Assembly (NCBI GenBank): GCA_030602265.1
Contig: JAUWAB010000017.1
Span: forward strand, 1 to 63,025
Origin: Prolixibacteraceae bacterium
GTDB lineage: Bacteria > Bacteroidota > Bacteroidia > Bacteroidales > Prolixibacteraceae
Direction of reading: 5' to 3'
DNA length: 63,025 nt
The position numbers and the translations under genes were made by a program. The notes beneath the pieces were generated by a model. That model had not been told where the DNA came from, ran no database searches, and saw nothing but the letters and a program-made list of their open reading frames with translations. Of the stretch, positions 1 to 8,681 are shown piece after piece; the stretch's first letter is position 1, and each line of letters begins with the position of its first letter.

Positions 1-1791
1 ACCACCCTGACCGTCAATAAGGGCGCTACCGGACAAATCACCGCCAACGTTCAGCCGTCCAACGCCACCAATAAAACCGTCACCTGGACCAGCAATAACA
101 CCCAGGTGGCCATGGTTAATGAAAAGGGCGAAGTTTCCGGAATGAACGGTGGACAGGCTACCATTACCGCCACCACCCAGGATGGCGGGTTCACCGCTAC
201 CTGCGTCGTCACTGTTAATGTGCCCGTTACCGGCGTCACCGTCAACCCCACTACCCTTTCCATCATGGAAGGCAATGAATCGCAGCTTACCGCCACCGTT
301 GCTCCGACCGATGCCTCCAACAAGAACGTCACCTGGAGCAGCAGCAACACCAATGTGGCTACTGTTAATACCACCGGACTGGTAGAAGCCAAGGTCGCTG
401 GCACGGCTACCATTACCGTTACTACCGCCGACGGCGCCAAAACCGCCACCTGCGTAGTGGCCGTCACCGCAGCTCCGGTGCCCGTTACCGGTGTGGTTAT
501 TACTCCGGAGGCACTTGAGCTGGAAAAAGGAGCTACATCGCAGCTAACCGCCAATGTGCTGCCGACCAACGCTACCAATAAAAAGGTAACCTGGAACAGT
601 TACAACACCCAGGTAGCTACGGTTAATGAAAAAGGACTTGTAACTGCACTTAACGGAGGCTCTGCGATCATTTATGCCACTACAGAAGAGGGTGGATTTA
701 CCGATACCTGCAGTGTCAAGGTAATTGTCAGGGTAACCGGGATAACCGTCAACCCGACGAAACTAACCATTATGGACGGCGATGAAGCCCAGATAACCGC
801 GACCGTATCCCCAACCGATGCCACCAACAAGATCGTTACCTGGAGCAGCAGCAACACTAAAGTAGCCACGGTGAACGCAACCGGCCTTGTATATGCAGTA
901 GCCGTAGGATCTGCCACAATAACCGCCACCACATCAGACGGCTCCTTCAAGGCAACCTGTGCGGTTAATGTTACCGAAAAACCTGTCGCAGTAACCGGAA
1001 TTACCGTAACCCCCACCACCCTCGTACTCAAACCGGGAGAAAGCGGACAGCTTACCGCAACTGTGGAACCGCAAAACGCATCCAATAAAAATGTAACCTG
1101 GTCATCCAACAATTCACGTTATATTTCAGTAGATCAAAACGGACTGGTTACCATGTCGGCAAGACCAGTCGGTGGAGCCATTATTACGGCAACCACCGAG
1201 GATGGAGGCTTTACGGCAACCTGCACTGTCTCCCAGTATGTTTCCGTAACCGGAATTACCCTGGATAAAGAGGTCCACTATATGGCTGCCGGCAAAACAA
1301 CCATATCGCCACCAGTCACCGCAACCGTTCTTCCGTCTAACGCCACCGATCCCTCAGTAACCTGGTCTTCCAGCAATGAATTGATAGCCAGGGTTACCCA
1401 AACAGGAAATCTAACCTCTTACATATCAGGCACCTGCTCAATCACCGCAACCACCAACGACGGCGGCTTCTCCGCTTCTTATACCCTCTATGTCGGCGAC
1501 AGGGTTACGGGAGTAACGCTCAACAAAACGGTCATGGACTTGTATTCCCCATACTGGTACCCCATGTATCCGGGTTCAGAACAACTGATTGCAACCATCT
1601 CACCAACCAGCGCTGTCAACAAGAAAGTGACCTGGAGTTCAAGTGATCCCAGTCTGGCTACTGTCGACCAGAACGGAGTGGTCCAGGTTGTCACCAATTC
1701 TTCCGCTCAACTACAATGTACCATAACGGTTACTACCGATGATGGCGGGAAAACCGCTTCGTGTACCCTTTTTATAAACCGTATCAACTGA
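1..1791 (+). CDS. Big2 (bacterial Ig-like) repeat surface protein, 5' truncated
   Basis: The reading frame is open from base 1, so the gene starts outside the window; the first Met codon, at 106, is internal. The visible 596 residues form about seven Ig-like Big2 domains of 80-90 residues, each carrying variants of VTGVTVNPTTL, NVTWSSSN, VATVN..GLV and ATITATT.DGG..ATC. Big2 domains are beta-sandwich modules of secreted adhesins and surface proteins. The last domain runs straight to the stop, with no T9SS sorting domain or membrane anchor visible, so export information must lie upstream. The first domains are more alike at DNA level than the last two, which suggests recent duplication at the 5' side. 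A rho-independent terminator follows. Ligand and function are unknown. Confidence 0.85.
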   Translation, partial: TTLTVNKGATGQITANVQPSNATNKTVTWTSNNTQVAMVNEKGEVSGMNGGQATITATTQDGGFTATCVVTVNVPVTGVTVNPTTLSIMEGNESQLTATVAPTDASNKNVTWSSSNTNVATVNTTGLVEAKVAGTATITVTTADGAKTATCVVAVTAAPVPVTGVVITPEALELEKGATSQLTANVLPTNATNKKVTWNSYNTQVATVNEKGLVTALNGGSAIIYATTEEGGFTDTCSVKVIVRVTGITVNPTKLTIMDGDEAQITATVSPTDATNKIVTWSSSNTKVATVNATGLVYAVAVGSATITATTSDGSFKATCAVNVTEKPVAVTGITVTPTTLVLKPGESGQLTATVEPQNASNKNVTWSSNNSRYISVDQNGLVTMSARPVGGAIITATTEDGGFTATCTVSQYVSVTGITLDKEVHYMAAGKTTISPPVTATVLPSNATDPSVTWSSSNELIARVTQTGNLTSYISGTCSITATTNDGGFSASYTLYVGDRVTGVTLNKTVMDLYSPYWYPMYPGSEQLIATISPTSAVNKKVTWSSSDPSLATVDQNGVVQVVTNSSAQLQCTITVTTDDGGKTASCTLFINRIN

Positions 1792-1815
1792 GTACGGTTC
1801 TTCTTTCACTCTCAA

Positions 1816-1852
1816 GAGAGGCTTGACCCATTTGGCAAGCCTCTCATTTTTT
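1816..1852 (+). terminator. Terminator of the Big2 protein gene
   Basis: A perfect 10-bp stem GAGAGGCTTG / CAAGCCTCTC (1816-1825 with 1836-1845), a 10-nt loop and a run of six T. It lies 25 nt after the stop codon. Confidence 0.85.
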
Positions 1853-2101
1853 CATCCCTTCACTTCATCCAAAAACTGAAAATTTGTCAAACCATTTACA
1901 TTTTTTCAGGACAACATGACACCTTTTCATAATCCAGACACCTCTATCATTACCACATATAACTGATATATATCATTGATTAACTTTACTTTATAAACAA
2001 TAATACAATCCCTCAAATGAAAACTGGCAACAATTTTGCGTCACCATCACCGTCAACAGAAAACATAAAATTGTCTAACTTAAAAAAAGGAGGATTAAGC
2101 C
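1853..2101 (+). promoter_or_regulatory. AT-rich leader of the hsp20 gene
   Basis: There is no open reading frame of note here. The stretch must carry the promoter of the small heat-shock gene, but I see no clean TAnnTTTG element and no CIRCE-type inverted repeat. It ends in a strong Shine-Dalgarno sequence, AAGGAGG (about 2088-2094), a few bases before the ATG. Such a strong site is uncommon in Bacteroidota, whose ribosomes rely little on it. Confidence 0.4.
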
Positions 2102-2545
2102 ATGACACTTGTAAGAAGATCTAACTCGTATCTGCCGTCCTTTTGGGACAATTTCTTCTCGAAGGACCTGATGGACTGGGGAATGTCGAACTTTTCAAGC
2201 ACCGACACCACCCTTCCGGCAGTCAACGTAAAAGAGAGCGACGACGCCTTCGAAATCGAAGTGGCCGCTCCGGGAATGAACAAGGAAGACTTTAAAGTCA
2301 ACCTTGAAAACAATGTCCTTACCATTTCTTCAGAAAAGAAAGAAGAGCGGAAGAAAGAGGAAAAAGGGCAGTACACCCGCCGCGAATTCAGCTACCAGTC
2401 GTTCCAGAGGAGTTTTACCATTCCTGAAAACCTGGTAGAGGGAGATCAGATCTCCGCAAAATACTGCGACGGACTTTTGTGCATCCATCTTCCGAAGAAG
2501 GAGGAAGTTAAGCCAAAACCAGCCAGGGAAATAACCATTTCATAA
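2102..2545 (+). CDS. Small heat-shock protein, Hsp20/alpha-crystallin family
   Basis: An ATP-independent holdase that binds unfolding cytoplasmic proteins and keeps them refoldable, usually for Hsp70/ClpB. The 147-residue length is typical. Residues about 38-140 form the alpha-crystallin domain: it opens at PAVNVKESDDAFEIEVAAPG, contains NVLTISSEKK, and ends in the conserved GLLCIHLPKK strand. A C-terminal anchor of the I-x-I type (ITIS) closes the protein. The ATG is fixed by the AAGGAGG ribosome-binding site just upstream. The gene is monocistronic. clpB, a likely functional partner, is elsewhere in the window (46272-48860) and not linked. Confidence 0.95.
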   Translation: MTLVRRSNSYLPSFWDNFFSKDLMDWGMSNFSSTDTTLPAVNVKESDDAFEIEVAAPGMNKEDFKVNLENNVLTISSEKKEERKKEEKGQYTRREFSYQSFQRSFTIPENLVEGDQISAKYCDGLLCIHLPKKEEVKPKPAREITIS

Positions 2546-2788
2546 ACCCTGATCCGGTAAACTGAAATGATTGCCACAAAGTTTAAAGTCACAGCCAGCC
2601 AATTACCGCTTCTGGCAGGCAGACCAGGCGAAGAAACACTGCCGTAGAAACTTTAAGCTTTGTGGTATTTTTTTTGTAGCTGCCAATGCTTTAACATTTT
2701 TAACAAAAAAACATCCTATTTATAATATTGTTACGCTATTTTCGTGCCTTTAAAAATTTTAACGTAATAATCAGAAATACTTTAACAA

Positions 2789-3784
2789 ATGAATCAGGCA
2801 ATTGATATACGCGAGCTGAACGAACGCATACAGCAGGAAAGCTCATTTGTTGATCTCATTTCTATAGAGATGAACAAAGTAATAGTTGGACAAAAGCATC
2901 TGGTCGAAAGTCTCCTGATCGGGCTCTTATCCAATGGCCATATCCTTTTAGAAGGGGTTCCCGGTCTGGCCAAAACCCTGGCCATCAAATCGCTGGCAAA
3001 CACTATTGATGCCAAATTCGCCAGGATCCAGTTTACGCCCGACCTGTTGCCTGCCGACTTATTAGGTACCATGATTTACAGTCAGAAGCGGGAAGAGTTT
3101 TCAGTAAAAAAGGGGCCCATCTTCGCCAACTTTATTCTGGCTGACGAAATCAACCGCGCACCCGCAAAAGTGCAGTCGGCTTTGCTGGAAGCCATGCAGG
3201 AACGCCAGATCACCATCGGGGAACATACCTATAAGCTGGATGAACCTTTTCTGGTGATGGCTACCCAGAACCCGATCGAACAGGAGGGTACCTATCCGCT
3301 GCCTGAAGCCCAGATCGACCGTTTTATGCTTAAGGTGGTGATCAATTACCCGAAAAAGGAGGAAGAAAAACTGATTATTCAGCAAAACCTGCTTAAGGTA
3401 TTTCCTGAAACCGGCAAAATACTGAAGCCGGCCGATATCATCAGGGCACGGAATGTGGTGAAGGATGTCTACATGGATGAAAAGATCCAGAAATATATCG
3501 TAGACATTGTGTTCGCGACCCGCGAGCCGGAAGATAACAAATTAGCCAAATACAAGGATATGATCAGCTATGGCTCCTCACCTCGTGCCAGTATCAGTCT
3601 TGCCCAGGCCGCCAAGGCATATGCCTTCATCAAACGCCGGGGCTATGTCGTTCCCGAGGATGTCAGGGCTGTTTGTCCGGATGTCATGCGACACCGCATC
3701 GGACTGAGCTACGAAGCCGAAGCCAACAACATCACCTCCGAGGAAATCATCACCGATATCCTCAATACGGTGGAAGTACCATAG
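2789..3784 (+). CDS. moxR: MoxR-family AAA+ ATPase of the bat operon
   Basis: A MoxR-type AAA+ ATPase, thought to act as a chaperone that remodels or inserts metal into the von Willebrand A proteins encoded beside it. Its 331 residues carry Walker A GVPGLAKT (56-63), Walker B ILADE (116-120), and the sensor region ATQNPIEQEGTYPLPEAQ typical of MoxR. It is the first gene of the moxR-DUF58-DUF4381-batA-batB-batC-batD-batE cluster. A 213-bp gap with an 8-bp tandem array separates it from the next gene, whereas all later genes are within about 30 bp of each other or overlap. Confidence 0.93.
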   Translation: MNQAIDIRELNERIQQESSFVDLISIEMNKVIVGQKHLVESLLIGLLSNGHILLEGVPGLAKTLAIKSLANTIDAKFARIQFTPDLLPADLLGTMIYSQKREEFSVKKGPIFANFILADEINRAPAKVQSALLEAMQERQITIGEHTYKLDEPFLVMATQNPIEQEGTYPLPEAQIDRFMLKVVINYPKKEEEKLIIQQNLLKVFPETGKILKPADIIRARNVVKDVYMDEKIQKYIVDIVFATREPEDNKLAKYKDMISYGSSPRASISLAQAAKAYAFIKRRGYVVPEDVRAVCPDVMRHRIGLSYEAEANNITSEEIITDILNTVEVP

Positions 3785-3911
3785 TGAATCGGCAGCGTCT
3801 CTTGGCGGAATCGGACAGAAGTGGACCTCAGGCATCGGGTTTTCATCATGCTGATTTACAGCATCCGTAATACCAGCGACACCAATCCATCCAAAAGTGT
3901 CCATTCCTACA

Positions 3912-3992
3912 TCCTGATATTCTAATATTCAAGATTCTGATACTCTGATACTCTGATATTCTAATACTCTAATATTCTAATACTCAAGATTC
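3912..3992 (+). repeat. 8-bp tandem repeat array before the DUF58 gene
   Basis: A degenerate array of about ten 8-bp units of the type TCTGATAC / TCTAATAT, with TCAAGATTC occurring once inside and again at the end. It stops 5 nt before the ATG of the DUF58 gene, so it occupies the place of the ribosome-binding site and leader. It is the only sizeable internal gap of the bat operon. Confidence 0.8.
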
Positions 3993-3997
3993 CCTTC

Positions 3998-4879
3998 ATG
4001 GAAACCAGTGACTTACTCAAACGGGTCCGACAAATAGAAATAAAGACCCGTGGTTTATCCCGCAATATTTTTGCGGGGGAGTACCACAGTGCCTTTAAGG
4101 GTCGCGGGATGGCCTTTGCCGAAGTGCGCGAATACCAGTTCGGCGATGATATCCGCAATATCGACTGGAACGTAACCGCACGCTATAATCACCCTTATGT
4201 GAAGATTTTCGAGGAGGAGCGCGAACTGACGGTCATGTTGCTGATCGATGTCAGCGGTTCAAGGGAATTCGGGTCATTCCAGAAATTCAAAAAGAACGTA
4301 ATCACCGAAATTGCCGCCATCCTGGCGTTTTCCGCCATTCAGAACAACGACAAAATCGGGGTCATCTTCTTTTCCGAAACCATCGAGAAATTCATCCCGC
4401 CTAAGAAAGGGCGTTCGCATATCCTGAGGATCATCCGCGAGATGATCGATTTTCAGCCGGAAAAAAAAGGTACCGATATACCTGAAGCCCTGCGTTATCT
4501 GACCAACGCCATCAAGAAAAAATGTACTGCTTTCGTTATTTCCGATTTTATCGACCAGCACCCCGACCTGGAGAAAGCCCTGTCGGTGGCCAACAGCAAG
4601 CACGATGTGGTGGCCATCCGGATTTATGACGAACGCGAGCAGGAATTGCCACCCATCGGGATGCTGAAAATGAAGGATGCCGAAACCGGGCGTTACGTTT
4701 GGGTGAACAGCAGTGACCGGCGCACGCGGGAGATGTACAGCAAGTGGTGGTACGGTCAGAGCGAACGGCTCCGCGGGATCTTCATGCGGTGCGGTGTGGA
4801 TTCCACCCTCATCAACACCCGGGAGGATTACGTCAAATCATTAATGAACCTGTTTAAAAGAAGGGAGGCCCGAAGGTGA
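3998..4879 (+). CDS. DUF58 von Willebrand A-like protein of the bat operon
   Basis: A DUF58 protein of 293 residues, the usual length. It has the family signature GRGMAFAEVREYQFGDDIRN.IDW near residues 36-57 and a vWA-like metal site LLIDVSGSRE with Asp84, Ser86 and Ser88. No membrane segment is seen, so it is probably cytoplasmic and interacts with the MoxR ATPase. Its stop overlaps the GTG start of the next gene (GTGA at 4876-4879), which indicates translational coupling. The start at 3998 follows a repeat array rather than a recognisable ribosome-binding site. Confidence 0.92.
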   Translation: METSDLLKRVRQIEIKTRGLSRNIFAGEYHSAFKGRGMAFAEVREYQFGDDIRNIDWNVTARYNHPYVKIFEEERELTVMLLIDVSGSREFGSFQKFKKNVITEIAAILAFSAIQNNDKIGVIFFSETIEKFIPPKKGRSHILRIIREMIDFQPEKKGTDIPEALRYLTNAIKKKCTAFVISDFIDQHPDLEKALSVANSKHDVVAIRIYDEREQELPPIGMLKMKDAETGRYVWVNSSDRRTREMYSKWWYGQSERLRGIFMRCGVDSTLINTREDYVKSLMNLFKRREARR

Positions 4880-5883
4880 AACCTGCATTATATACCTGCC
4901 GCATCATCCTGTGTGTTTCAGTTTTCCTGATGTTTCCGAAATTTTCGGAAGCACAGCGGATTAAGGCCACGGCAAGCCTGGATTCCACCCATATCCTGAT
5001 CGGTGACCAGGTCAACCTGACCCTGGAGCTCGAAAAACCGGAAAACATCCGGATTGATTTCCCTGTCCTCGCAGATAATATTTCAGAATACATCGAAATT
5101 CTGAGGCAATCTCCGGTGGATACCGTTTTCATTGAAAACAACGTCATCAGGCTCACACAAAATTTCCTGATTACCAGTTTCGACAGCGGGGAGCACCGGA
5201 TTCCGCCATTCTGGTTTAAATTGCATATGGATGACCGGATGGATTCGATACCCAGCAACGAGCTTTTTATCCGGGTATTCACCATGGAGATAGACACTAC
5301 CCGTGGTCCGACCGACATCAAAATGCCGTATGATGCCCCCTTAACCCTGAAAGAGGTTACCCCCTGGATATTGGGCATCATTCTTCTGGCGGGCATCATT
5401 TTCTTTATATTCTATTACATCAGCAGGAGAAAAAGGAACCTGCCGGTATTCACCCTGCCCGTCAGGCCGAAAGATCCGCCCCATGTGGTGGCCTTGCGTG
5501 GGCTCGACAAGATCAGGGATGAGAAAATCTGGCAGAAGGACAAGATCAAGGAGTATTACAGTCAGGTTACCGATATACTGCGCACGTACATCGAAGAACG
5601 TTTCGGTATTCCGGCGATGGAATATACCACGGATGAGATCATGCGGGCCATGGCGGCTTCAAAAGACCTGCTCAGCGAAAAATCCAGGTCAAACCTGGGG
5701 CAGATCCTGCCCTTGGCCGACCTGGTAAAATTTGCCAAGTACCAACCGCTGCCCGACGACCACAGCCTTACCCTGATCAATGCCTACTTTTTTGTGAACG
5801 ACACCAAACCTGCAGAGGTGAAACAACCTGAAAAACCTGATCAAGAAAATGACGATCAGGGCGAAGAGGTGATTTTAAAATAA
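4876..5883 (+). CDS. Bat-operon membrane protein, DUF4381-like
   Basis: This 335-residue protein begins with a GTG codon overlapping the preceding stop. It has a signal peptide (CRIILCVSVFLMFPKFSEAQ), a periplasmic beta-rich part of about 140 residues, one membrane helix (WILGIILLAGIIFFIFYYIS, about 165-184), and a cytoplasmic tail with the conserved RTYIEERFGIPAMEYTTDEI stretch. The same tail motif appears near the C-terminus of BatD. Proteins of this layout sit between DUF58 and batA in other Bacteroidota. The function is unknown; a role in assembling the BatA/BatB complex is inferred from position only. Confidence 0.75.
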   Translation: MKPALYTCRIILCVSVFLMFPKFSEAQRIKATASLDSTHILIGDQVNLTLELEKPENIRIDFPVLADNISEYIEILRQSPVDTVFIENNVIRLTQNFLITSFDSGEHRIPPFWFKLHMDDRMDSIPSNELFIRVFTMEIDTTRGPTDIKMPYDAPLTLKEVTPWILGIILLAGIIFFIFYYISRRKRNLPVFTLPVRPKDPPHVVALRGLDKIRDEKIWQKDKIKEYYSQVTDILRTYIEERFGIPAMEYTTDEIMRAMAASKDLLSEKSRSNLGQILPLADLVKFAKYQPLPDDHSLTLINAYFFVNDTKPAEVKQPEKPDQENDDQGEEVILK

Positions 5884-5889
5884 AGGACC

Positions 5890-6885
5890 ATGTTTGGAGA
5901 ATATACCTATAAGAATCCGGAATTATTTTACCTGCTGCTGGGACTTATCCCGATGGCGGCATGGTACATTTTCCGTTACCGGCGGAATACCGCCAGTATT
6001 CAGGTTTCGAGCACGGCTCCGGTGCTGAAGGCCCCGGTTACGGCCAGGCACATTCTGCGCCACCTCCCCTTTGTGCTCCAGTTGGGGGCTATGGCCCTGT
6101 TTGTAGTGGTGCTGGCAAGGCCCCAGTCGTCTACCCGCTGGGAAAATACCACCACCGAAGGGATCGACATCATGATTTCGCTCGATATTTCCACCAGTAT
6201 GCTGGCCATGGATTTCCAGCCCAACCGCCTGGAGGCCGCCAAAAAAGTAGCCATGGAATTTATCTCCGGAAGGGAACACGACCGCATGGGACTGGTGGTT
6301 TTTGCCGGTGAAGCCTTTACCCAGTGTCCGCTGACTACCGACCGTGCCGTGCTGCTGAACCTGTTCAGCGGGATAAAGACTGGTCTTATCGAAGACGGTA
6401 CCGCCATCGGTAACGGGCTGGCCACTGCAGTAGCCAGGCTCAAGGACAGCGATGCCATCAGCAGGGTGGTCATCCTGTTGTCGGACGGTGAAAACAACCG
6501 TGGGGAAGTCGCCCCGATTACGGCGGCAGAAATTGCCAGAACATTCGGCATCAGGGTGTATACCGTTGGGGTCGGATCCATTGGTACCGCACCCTTTCCG
6601 GTTCAGACCCCGTTCGGCACCCAGATCCGCGACATGGAAGTGAAAATCGACGAAGATATGCTCCGGCAGATCGCTTCCATCACGGGAGGCCAGTATTTCA
6701 GGGCAACAAACAACCTGAAACTGGCAGAAATCTACCAGGAGATCGATCAGTTGGAAAAATCCAAAATTGAGACCAAAGAATTCAGTAAGCGCGCCGAAGA
6801 GTTTATGCCATTTGCACTGGCAGGACTCCTGTTCCTGTTAGCCTCGCTGGCGCTGCGGGTAACCTTGTTCAGAAACATCCCCTGA
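5890..6885 (+). CDS. batA: BatA, membrane-anchored von Willebrand A protein
   Basis: BatA of the Bacteroides aerotolerance cluster, 331 residues. N-terminal helices at about 10-27 and 59-76 and a C-terminal helix at about 308-325 flank a vWA domain with a complete MIDAS: DISTS (Asp99, Ser101, Ser103), the Thr of GTAIG and the Asp of LLSDGENN. vWA domains use a divalent metal at this site to bind partner proteins. The gene starts 7 nt after the preceding stop. bat loci have been linked to oxygen tolerance and envelope stress, but the mechanism is not settled. Confidence 0.93.
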   Translation: MFGEYTYKNPELFYLLLGLIPMAAWYIFRYRRNTASIQVSSTAPVLKAPVTARHILRHLPFVLQLGAMALFVVVLARPQSSTRWENTTTEGIDIMISLDISTSMLAMDFQPNRLEAAKKVAMEFISGREHDRMGLVVFAGEAFTQCPLTTDRAVLLNLFSGIKTGLIEDGTAIGNGLATAVARLKDSDAISRVVILLSDGENNRGEVAPITAAEIARTFGIRVYTVGVGSIGTAPFPVQTPFGTQIRDMEVKIDEDMLRQIASITGGQYFRATNNLKLAEIYQEIDQLEKSKIETKEFSKRAEEFMPFALAGLLFLLASLALRVTLFRNIP

Positions 6886-6898
6886 AAAATTGAAAGTT

Positions 6899-7930
6899 AT
6901 GGAAATGTTCAGATTTGCACATCCGGAGTATTTTTGGGGATTTTGGCTGATCCCGGCCCTGACTGCCTTTTTCATATTGTCACGGATACTGAGGAGAAGG
7001 GCATTGAAAAAATTCGGGGATCTGGAAATCCTGTCGCACCTGATGCCTTCAGCCTCCGGGTTCCGTCCGGCATTTAAATTTTTCATGCTGATGCTGGCCC
7101 TTTCGGCATTTATCCTTGGAGCGGCACGTCCTCAGTTTGGGTCACGTCTTCAGTCGGTAAAGCGTGAAGGAGTAGAGATTATGATCGCGCTGGATGTATC
7201 CAACAGTATGTTAGCCGAAGACATTAAGCCCAACCGGATTGAACGGGCCAAGCGGGCCATCGACCGCCTGATCAGCAGGCTGAAGGACGACAAGATCGGA
7301 CTGATCGTGTTTGCCGGCGAAGCCTACACGCAGTTGCCCATTACTTCGGACTACAACTCCGCCCAGCTTTTTCTTACCTCGGTAAGTCCGGAGATCGTCC
7401 CCAGACAGGGAACCGCCATCGGTGCAGCCATCAACCTGGCTATGAGGTCGTTTACCCCGAACCCCGAAAGCAGCAAGGCCATTATTGTCATCACCGACGG
7501 CGAAAACCACGAAGACGACGCCATCGGCGCAGCAACCGAAGCAGTCAGGCAGGGATTTGTGGTACATACCATCGGTATGGGACTCCCGCAGGGGGCACCG
7601 ATTCCGGTGAACAGGGGCGGACAGACCGATTACCGCCGCGACCGCGAAGGCAATATCGTCATCACCCGACTGGATGAGGTCATGCTCGAAAAAATTGCCG
7701 CCGCAGGAAACGGGATATACCTGAGGGCCAGTACGGCAAACGTCGGACTGGACGACCTACTGGACGAGATCAATAAAATGCAGAAAACAGAAATAGAAAC
7801 CCAGGTGTTCTCTGAATATGAAGACCTGTTCCAGTACTTTTTTGCAGCAGGGCTGATTCTTCTGCTGCTGGAGTTCTTCATTATGGAACGGAAGAATAAA
7901 TATCTGCGACGGATTAAACTGTTTAATTAA
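6899..7930 (+). CDS. batB: BatB, membrane-anchored von Willebrand A protein
   Basis: A paralogue of BatA with the same plan: helices near the N-terminus (about 12-28 and 60-77), a vWA domain with MIDAS residues DVSNS, GTAIG and ITDGENH, and a C-terminal helix followed by a basic tail. I place the start at ATG 6899 (MEMFRFAHPEYFW); an in-frame TTG at 6890 and a second ATG at 6905 are alternatives. It begins 13 nt after batA stops. BatA and BatB are expected to form a membrane complex with the TPR proteins BatC and BatE. Confidence 0.92.
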   Translation: MEMFRFAHPEYFWGFWLIPALTAFFILSRILRRRALKKFGDLEILSHLMPSASGFRPAFKFFMLMLALSAFILGAARPQFGSRLQSVKREGVEIMIALDVSNSMLAEDIKPNRIERAKRAIDRLISRLKDDKIGLIVFAGEAYTQLPITSDYNSAQLFLTSVSPEIVPRQGTAIGAAINLAMRSFTPNPESSKAIIVITDGENHEDDAIGAATEAVRQGFVVHTIGMGLPQGAPIPVNRGGQTDYRRDREGNIVITRLDEVMLEKIAAAGNGIYLRASTANVGLDDLLDEINKMQKTEIETQVFSEYEDLFQYFFAAGLILLLLEFFIMERKNKYLRRIKLFN

Positions 7931-7942
7931 TTTTGTGCAGCC

Positions 7943-8650
7943 ATGAAGAGATTATTGATACTGCTGGTTATGCTTTCACTGACGGTTCTGGCCAATGCCC
8001 AGAACGAACGCCGGTTTGTACGCCAGGGAAACCGTTATTATCTGGAGGCGATAAAAGATACTACCCAACTCGATACGGTCAGGTTCGCAAAAGCCGAAGC
8101 GGAATACCGTAAAGCCCTTGAGAAAAGACCGCACGATCCATTCTGGAATTTCAACCTGAATACTGCGCGCTACAAGCAGATGCAGTTTGAAGAGTCGGCA
8201 GCCGCCTTTCAGCAGTTGGCCGACCAGGCTGAAGCACCTGTTGAGAAGGCACGTGCCCTGCATAACCTGGGCAACAGCCTGCTCTTTCAGCAGAAAATCG
8301 ATGAAAGCATAGAAGCCTACAAGGAAGCACTTCGCAATAACCCCGCCGACCTGGATACCAAGTATAACCTGGCTTACGCCCAGATGCTCAAAAACCAGCA
8401 GCAGAACCAGGACCAGCAGCAAAATCAGAATCAGCAGCAGAACCAGGACCAGCAGCAACAAAATCAAAATCAGGACCAGCAGCAGGACCAGAACCCGCAG
8501 CAGCAACAACAGCCTCCACCCAAAATTTCGCAGCAAAATGCCGAGCAGTTGCTCCAGGCCCTGCAGAATGCCGAACGCGATATCCAGGAGAAGGTAAAAA
8601 AACAGCAGGCACAGGAATCCAAACCCGCAAGGGTTGAAAAAGACTGGTAA
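7943..8650 (+). CDS. batC: BatC, periplasmic TPR protein with Q/N-rich tail
   Basis: 235 residues. A signal peptide (MKRLLILLVMLSLTVLANAQ) precedes about three TPR units (residues 45-145) with the usual A..Y..AL, HNLGN and YKEALRNNP.. motifs. Residues about 150-193 are a tract of almost only Gln, Asn and Asp, followed by a Pro pair and a short charged tail. TPRs mediate protein contacts, here presumably with BatA, BatB or BatE. The Q/N tract is encoded by CAG/CAA/AAC-rich repeats that could change length by slippage. The gene lies 12 nt after batB. Confidence 0.9.
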   Translation: MKRLLILLVMLSLTVLANAQNERRFVRQGNRYYLEAIKDTTQLDTVRFAKAEAEYRKALEKRPHDPFWNFNLNTARYKQMQFEESAAAFQQLADQAEAPVEKARALHNLGNSLLFQQKIDESIEAYKEALRNNPADLDTKYNLAYAQMLKNQQQNQDQQQNQNQQQNQDQQQQNQNQDQQQDQNPQQQQQPPPKISQQNAEQLLQALQNAERDIQEKVKKQQAQESKPARVEKDW

Positions 8651-8681
8651 CTTTGTATTTCACCGACACGAATAAAAAGCA

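Noticed and set aside
1-1791. CRISPR-like or satellite repeats
   Set aside because: The periodicity is that of Big2 protein domains (about 250 bp) in one open frame; there are no short identical repeats with unique spacers.
2571-2753. 60-codon frame between hsp20 and moxR
   Set aside because: No recognisable features, low-complexity end, and it lies in the leader region of the moxR-bat operon.
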